From assembly GCA_031769625.1 (NCBI GenBank), contig JAUIMM010000001.1, forward strand, positions 1,178,001-1,242,000: DNA of 64,000 nt. The letters are read 5' to 3'. Below are positions 58,891-64,000 of this stretch, in pieces. The stretch comes from Taudactylus pleione. Lineage: Eukaryota > Chordata > Amphibia > Anura > Myobatrachidae. Position numbers and translations under genes: made by a program. The notes under the pieces are model-generated. The model had not been told where the DNA came from and searched no databases. It worked only from the letters and a program-made list of their open reading frames with translations. Position 1 is the first letter of the stretch. Each line of letters starts with the position of its first letter.

Positions 58891-60109
58891 TCTTACACCA
58901 TGTTTATAATGACAGTATTGTCTTGTTACCCAATGGTTTGGGATACCAAGCTACTCAGCATTGGGGCTTAACTATCTAGATGCAGGGACATTTTTTTTTG
59001 CCACCCTCCTCCTCCTGGAAAATGGGACCCAATGCAGAGTACGACGGGCTGTTATTTCACACAGTAGCCGGTGGTTTTGGGGTTTGCAAATTGCTACACA
59101 TCGGATGCGGTTTGAGGGCCTGATTCAGCAAGGATCGCAAGAGATTACACATACCTGGCCGCTGCAAGAATATGCTAATGAATGCATACGCACAGCAATC
59201 ACAACACAAGATGCAGACGCCCAGCACTACATAAAGACAGCCCACCTCCCTTTACTCTATGCTTGATCAGTACGCAGGCTAGCGAAAACACCGGTAACAT
59301 CGAGAACCATTGAACCCATATGCACAACTGTGGTAGCCCTGACCTGCCGCAACTTCCTATGTACATCGAGACGTACGGCGGTACGGTTTACAAACTTCAT
59401 ATTGAGACTGTGGTTCATACTTGCCTACATTCAGCTGAATGTCTGAGCACAGCGGGGGGGGGTGTCCGGGTTGTGATGCGGCAGTGGGGGCGGGGCCACG
59501 CATTCGCTTCATTATGGCTCCGCCCCCTCTTCACAATGCTGAAAATATTGGCATTTGGAAGCAGGGGGCGGGGCCACGATGACGCGATTCAGCGTGAATC
59601 GCGTCACTGGCCCCCTCCACTGTGGGGGTTTCTGTAAGTAACGTGGGGGTCGGGCGGCAGCTGGGAGGCTTGCCTGGCTTTCCAGGGGGTCGGGAGCAGC
59701 ACCCGATATTCGGGAAGCTCCCGACCAAATCGGGAGGGTAGGCAAGCCTCCTGTGGTTTAGTAAGATTCCCGCAAAATCTCTTGTTGGGAGATGCCAGAC
59801 ATCCTTCTCCCAAACTGCACATGGCTTGTTTGTATGTTTCCTAATATTCTTCTATTTCAATATTTTGCAGGCTTGCCCACCCTCCCGATTTGGCCGGCAG
59901 CCTCCCGATTTTTGGATGCCGCTCCCGGCCTCCCGGTAGCCAGCAACCCTCCCGGCCTTCCCCCAGAATAAACTAAAAAACCCCGCAGCGAGGGTGCCGG
60001 TGACGTGATTCTCGCTGAATCGCGTCATCATGGCCACGCCCCCTGCTTCACAATGCCGAAAATAACAGCATTGTGAAGCGGGGGTGGGGTCACGATGATA
60101 GGATCATGT

Positions 60110-60513
60110 GCATCCTGAGGCACATATGGTAAATACGTTGCTGGGTTTAACGTACTGCACCGTTTAATGGTGATGTTTGCAGGTGTTATTAGAGCTAGTT
60201 CCCATTTTGTGAACCTAGCTGAGGAAACATGTCTGGTTTGGGCAGAATTCAGCAAAGCAGATACAGCATGGGGAGTATAAACAATCATTTCATGGCCTAA
60301 TACTACATCATCACTCTTACTGACCAATAGAGCAGTTGCTGCTACACTTCTTAAACACGTTGGGAGTGATCTTACCACAGTGTCCAATTGTGCACTGTAG
60401 TATGCTACGGGCCTACTGGCATCACCATGTTTTTGTGTGAGGACACCTGCTGTGCAACCGTCAGCTTCCGTACAATATAAATCAAAAGGTTTTTCATAAT
60501 CAGGTATTCCCAA
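60110..60513 (-). pseudogene. pol: ERV pol fragment, RT connection region (copy 2)
   Basis: Same fragment as 7590-7993 with a few substitutions. It is open for the same length and truncated at the same point, so the truncation predates the duplication. Confidence 0.85.
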
Positions 60514-60609
60514 TGCAGGTGCTCTTGTCAGACTATTCTTAAGATTAAGGAAAGCCTGCTATGTTTCCTCTGTGTGTATGACACGATCGGGCTTTGAGGA
60601 AGAGACTAA

Positions 60610-61150
60610 GGCCATTATTCAGAGGCGGTCGCAAGAAGCGATCGCTCTCTCTGAATGAGGGCGGCCGCTTCATTTTTGAAGTGCTGCCTCCTGGTCGTTA
60701 GTTAAGCTGTGGGTTACTGCCCACAGCTTAATGACCGACCAGGTCAATGGTCGCAATTGTGATCACCATCGCGACCATCGGGGCTTGTGACAAGACCCTA
60801 AGGTTGGGTCTCGGCAACTGCAAGCCCCAGGGAGCTTTCTGCTCTGATGGAGTAGGAAGCTCCCCACTGACATCACTGATGATGTCAGTGTGGCCGCCCA
60901 CAAAATGGTAGGCATTCCCTTATTAATGCCTCCATTTTGGAAACCACCCCCCCGGCCCACCAACAAAACAGGGCGAGCTGTCGATCAAAATTGACAGCCG
61001 CCCCTTTTGTAGCAAGCTCCGGAGTGAGAGAGTTTCTCTCTCACTCCGGGAGCTTGCGCACGCGCAGTGCGGCCGCTGCGCGTGCTCAGGGCTACCCATC
61101 GACCCGGTTGTGAGCACATAGGTGCTTGTGACCGGGTCTGAATGAGACCC
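60610..61150. mobile_element. MITE in the ERV pol (copy 2)
   Basis: Same insertion as 8090-8630. The left target base triplet is TAA and the right is TAT. Confidence 0.85.
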
Positions 61151-61650
61151 TATGTCCCGTAATGGTAAAGCCAAAATAGAAAAACCTGGGATCCACATTC
61201 TGCAGTATCCACACATTCCCAAGAAGGTATGGATTTGCTTTTGGTTCTGAGGCAGTGTCATGGTCTGTATGGCCTGGATTCTGTCAGTAGTCAGATGTCG
61301 TAATCCCTGTGTTAGACAGTGTCCTAAGTATTTAACCCAGGACTGGCATGGCTGTAGTTTGTCCTTAGCAACTTTGTGTCCTGTTTGCGAGAGATGAAGC
61401 AATAAAAGTTTAGCATCATTTAAACGACATAAACGAACCAGAACACAACAACAAATCATCCACATACTGTATTAGAACAGATCCATTGGCAGGTTGAAAA
61501 GGTTGTAAACAGTTGTGTAAGGCCTGGGAGAAGATACTGGGGCTGTCTATGAAGCCCTGGGGCAATCGTGTCCATGTGTATTGTACCCCCCTGTATGTAA
61601 ATGCAAATAGGTACTGACAGTGAGGATGAAGAGGGACAGAGAAGAAGGCA
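61151..61650 (-). pseudogene. pol: ERV RT fragment truncated by deletion (copy 2)
   Basis: Equivalent of about 8631-9130. The YVDD region is present, with the same frameshift after it. The nonsense codon near 8757 in copy 1 is not present here, so the frame stays open from 61465 into the MITE. The upstream half of RT is gone at 61650, where hAT sequence begins. Confidence 0.85.
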
Positions 61651-63532
61651 CGCCCCTGTCGCTTTTCAGAAAATTCTGCACCACCAACTTTATTGTGTGA
61701 GCAAAACATGGGACGTGATGGAATTTGCCCAGATGTAATGCCCGCACAATATTGGTGGCGTTGTCAGATATCACAAATCCCCAGGAGAGTCTAAGTGGGG
61801 TAAGCCACTGGGCGATGATTTCCCTCAGTTTCTCTAAGAGGTTGTCGGCGGTGTGCCTCTTACTGAAACCGGTGATACACAGCATAGCCTACCTTTGAAC
61901 GAGCTGGCGTTTCTGAGATGCTGCTACTGGTGACGCTGCTGCTGTTGCTGCGTAAGGTGATACATCTACCCAGTGGGCTGTCACAGTCATATAGTCCTTA
62001 GTCTGCCCTGTTCCACTTGTCCACATGTCCGTGGTTAAGTGGACATTGGGTACAACGGCATTTTTCAGGACACTGAGGACACTTTTTCTGATGTTTCTGT
62101 ACAGTCTCGGTATCGCCTGCCTAGTGAAGTGGAATCTAGACAGGATTTGGAACCGGGGACACACTACCTCCATCAATTGTCTAAATCCCACTGCACTAAT
62201 GGCGGATACCGGACGCACGTCTAACACCAACATAGCAGTCAAGGCCTCAGTTATACGTTTTGCTTCAGGATGACTGCTGTCGTACTTCATCCTCCTCGCT
62301 AAGGACTGTTGGAGGGTCAATTGTTTAGTAAAAGTAGTGGTGTTCCTACTTCCTCTCTGGGATGATGAACGACTCCCAGCAGCAGCAACAGCAGCAGCGG
62401 CAGCAGGAGGCGTAGCAATGCAGGATCCTCCGGAGGAATCCCGGATAGGAGAGTCAGTCATGCCAGTGACATGGCCTGCAGGACTACTTCCGATCCTGAC
62501 TAAGGAGGAAATTGACGAGGAGGGAGTTGACGGTGTGGTTTGCAGGCGCTTGGATACAACAGGACAATGGGATTTAGGTGTCCCTGGACTGCTTACGGTC
62601 TTAGCCAAAGTTTCGGAACTGGACAGTAACTTTTTATGAACGCGCTGCAGGTGCCGTATAAGGGAGGATGTTCCTAGGTGGTTAACGTCCCTACCCCTAC
62701 TTATTTCACCTTTACATATGGTACATATGGCAAGACAGTTGTTGTCCGGATTTGGATAGAAATATTGCCAGACCAAAGAGGTGGAATGTTTGGTCTTCTG
62801 CCCAGGCATGCCTGTGATGAGCTTTTTCATCCCACGGACAACAACTGTCTCCCCCGGAGCCTGATTTAAACAAACCACATCACCATTAGAATCCTTCTCG
62901 CCAACTTCCTCCTCAGCCCCAGCTACACCAGTATCCTCATTCTGTTGTACTTCAACAGTGACATCTTCAATTTGCATATCAGCAAGTGGACTGTGGGTGC
63001 TCCTTTCAGCACTTGCAGGGGGCATGCAAATGGTGGGAAGAGCCACCTCTTCCCGTCCAGTGCTGGGAAGGTCAGGCATCGCAACCACCACCACACTTGG
63101 ACTCTCCTTGGGGATTTGTGATATCTTCTTAGAACGCACAGTTCTTCACTGTGCTTTTGCCAGCTTAACTCTTTTGATTTTTTTAGTGGGAGGAGGGTTT
63201 CCATCGTCATGTGAAGCTGAACCACTAGTCATGTACATAGGGAAAGACCTTAGCCATTCCTTTCCACCATGTGTCGTAAATGGCATATTGGCAAGTTTAC
63301 GTTTCTCTTCAGATGATTTAAATGTTTTTTTCAAGGTCATTTTCCTGAACTTCTTTGCCATTTGGGATTGTATGTGCCTTCTACTATGACATTGGGCATC
63401 GGCCTTGGCAGACAACGTTGATGGCATGTTATCGTCTATGTCATGACTAGTGGCAGCAGCTTCAGCACTAGGAGGAAGTGGTTCTTGATCTTTCTCTATT
63501 TTATTTTTATCGGAGAAAGTTTGGTCCTCCAT
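61651..63532 (-). pseudogene. hAT transposase, 3' truncated (copy 2)
   Basis: Equivalent of 21088-22969, with both ancestral in-frame stops. The BED finger and the catalytic-core start are retained. The part after 'VVQNFLKSDRG' is replaced by ERV RT sequence at the deletion junction. Confidence 0.88.
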
Positions 63533-63552
63533 TTATGTTATATCGATTTGAT

Positions 63553-64000
63553 ATATACGGGCGGCTAAGGCGCACACAAACACAGAAATATTTTTTATTT
63601 TTGCTGGAGAGTAGTGCACTTTGTGGGTTACACCACCCTTTAAGAAATGAGCCAGCCAGCTCTTTACTTATGGGACACAGGCACACGCTTGGTGCTGCTC
63701 CTTTGTTGATGCACGTGTGGCTACTGCGCACACAATTCACAAACTAGAAAAAAATTTTTTATGTGGTTTGTTTGTAGTGTACTTTGGGGGTTACAGCACC
63801 CTTTAATGGTCAAGCCAGCCGGCCCTTTACTTATGACACAGGCGCACACTTGGCACTAATTTGTTGATGCACGTGCGGCTACTGCGCACACAATTCACAA
63901 ACACAGAAAATATTTTTTTATTTGGTTTGGAGTGTACTTTGGGGGTTACAGCACCCTTTAACGGTCAAGCCAGCCGGCCCTTTACTTATGACACAGGCGC
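63553..64000. repeat. Start of the 155-bp array in copy 2 (cut by the window end)
   Basis: Three units corresponding to those at 22990-23438, with small changes near 63745. Confidence 0.9.

Larger units (their letters stand above)
51620..64000 (+). repeat. Right copy of the large direct duplication
   Basis: Homology to copy 1 starts at 51620, which pairs with base 1, and continues to the window end, which pairs with 23438. It holds the same MITEs, ERV pol pieces, hAT transposase and the start of the hAT tandem array. The Ngaro element, ERV gag, protease and leader are missing because of one internal deletion at 61650/61651. The sequence just left of 51620 has no counterpart in the window. 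Confidence 0.95.

Noticed and set aside
61416..61709. 97-residue chimeric frame joining hAT and RT sequence
   Set aside because: It reads hAT transposase in a chance frame into RT across the deletion junction; no sign of selection. The junction itself is reported as a finding.

Overview
This window looks like a stretch of a large, repeat-rich vertebrate genome, most probably a frog. That is an inference. It has one intron-rich vertebrate gene (a PHF7-type PHD/RING gene), a gamma/epsilon-like endogenous retrovirus primed by tRNA-Pro, a Ngaro-type tyrosine-recombinase retrotransposon, a hAT transposon, many foldback MITEs and long minisatellites. There are no operons, ribosome binding sites or other prokaryotic features, and I found no convincing tRNA, rRNA or CRISPR locus.

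Layout. Positions 1-23438 form the left copy of a direct duplication whose right copy starts at 51620 and runs off the window end (64000 pairs with 23438). Left to right, copy 1 holds MITE- and foldback-rich sequence (1-7500), a decayed minus-strand ERV (about 7590 to at least 12606), a nested minus-strand Ngaro element (13588-20029) and a minus-strand hAT element (about 20197-25290) with a tandem array in its 5' part. Copy 2 has the same order but lacks 11,957 bp (copy-1 positions 9131-21087), so the ERV reverse transcriptase is fused directly to the hAT transposase. Copy 2 also carries two MITEs that copy 1 lacks.

Between the two copies, 26736-40295 holds the only gene I would call functional: a ten-exon, 379-codon PHF7-like gene on the plus strand. 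It has an extended PHD, a RING-like finger and a C-terminal PHD-like finger, and every intron is GT-AG with consistent phase. Its introns hold three minisatellites (27-, 34- and 29-bp units), a LINE fragment and several foldback elements. Downstream are a 3.8-kb element with ~0.57-kb inverted arms and a 13-bp target duplication (41794-45576), and a large 24-bp-unit array (48140-50610). That array follows a phase-compatible acidic exon that could be an alternative 3' end of the PHF7-like gene.

The most informative points are: the duplication, with its filled and empty MITE sites acting as a molecular clock; the microhomology deletion in copy 2; the split direct repeats and SGNH-hydrolase ORF of the Ngaro element, which sits inside the loop of a palindromic MITE; and the possible minisatellite-encoded tail of the PHF7-like gene. 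An assembly artefact (retained haplotype) is the main rival explanation for the duplication.
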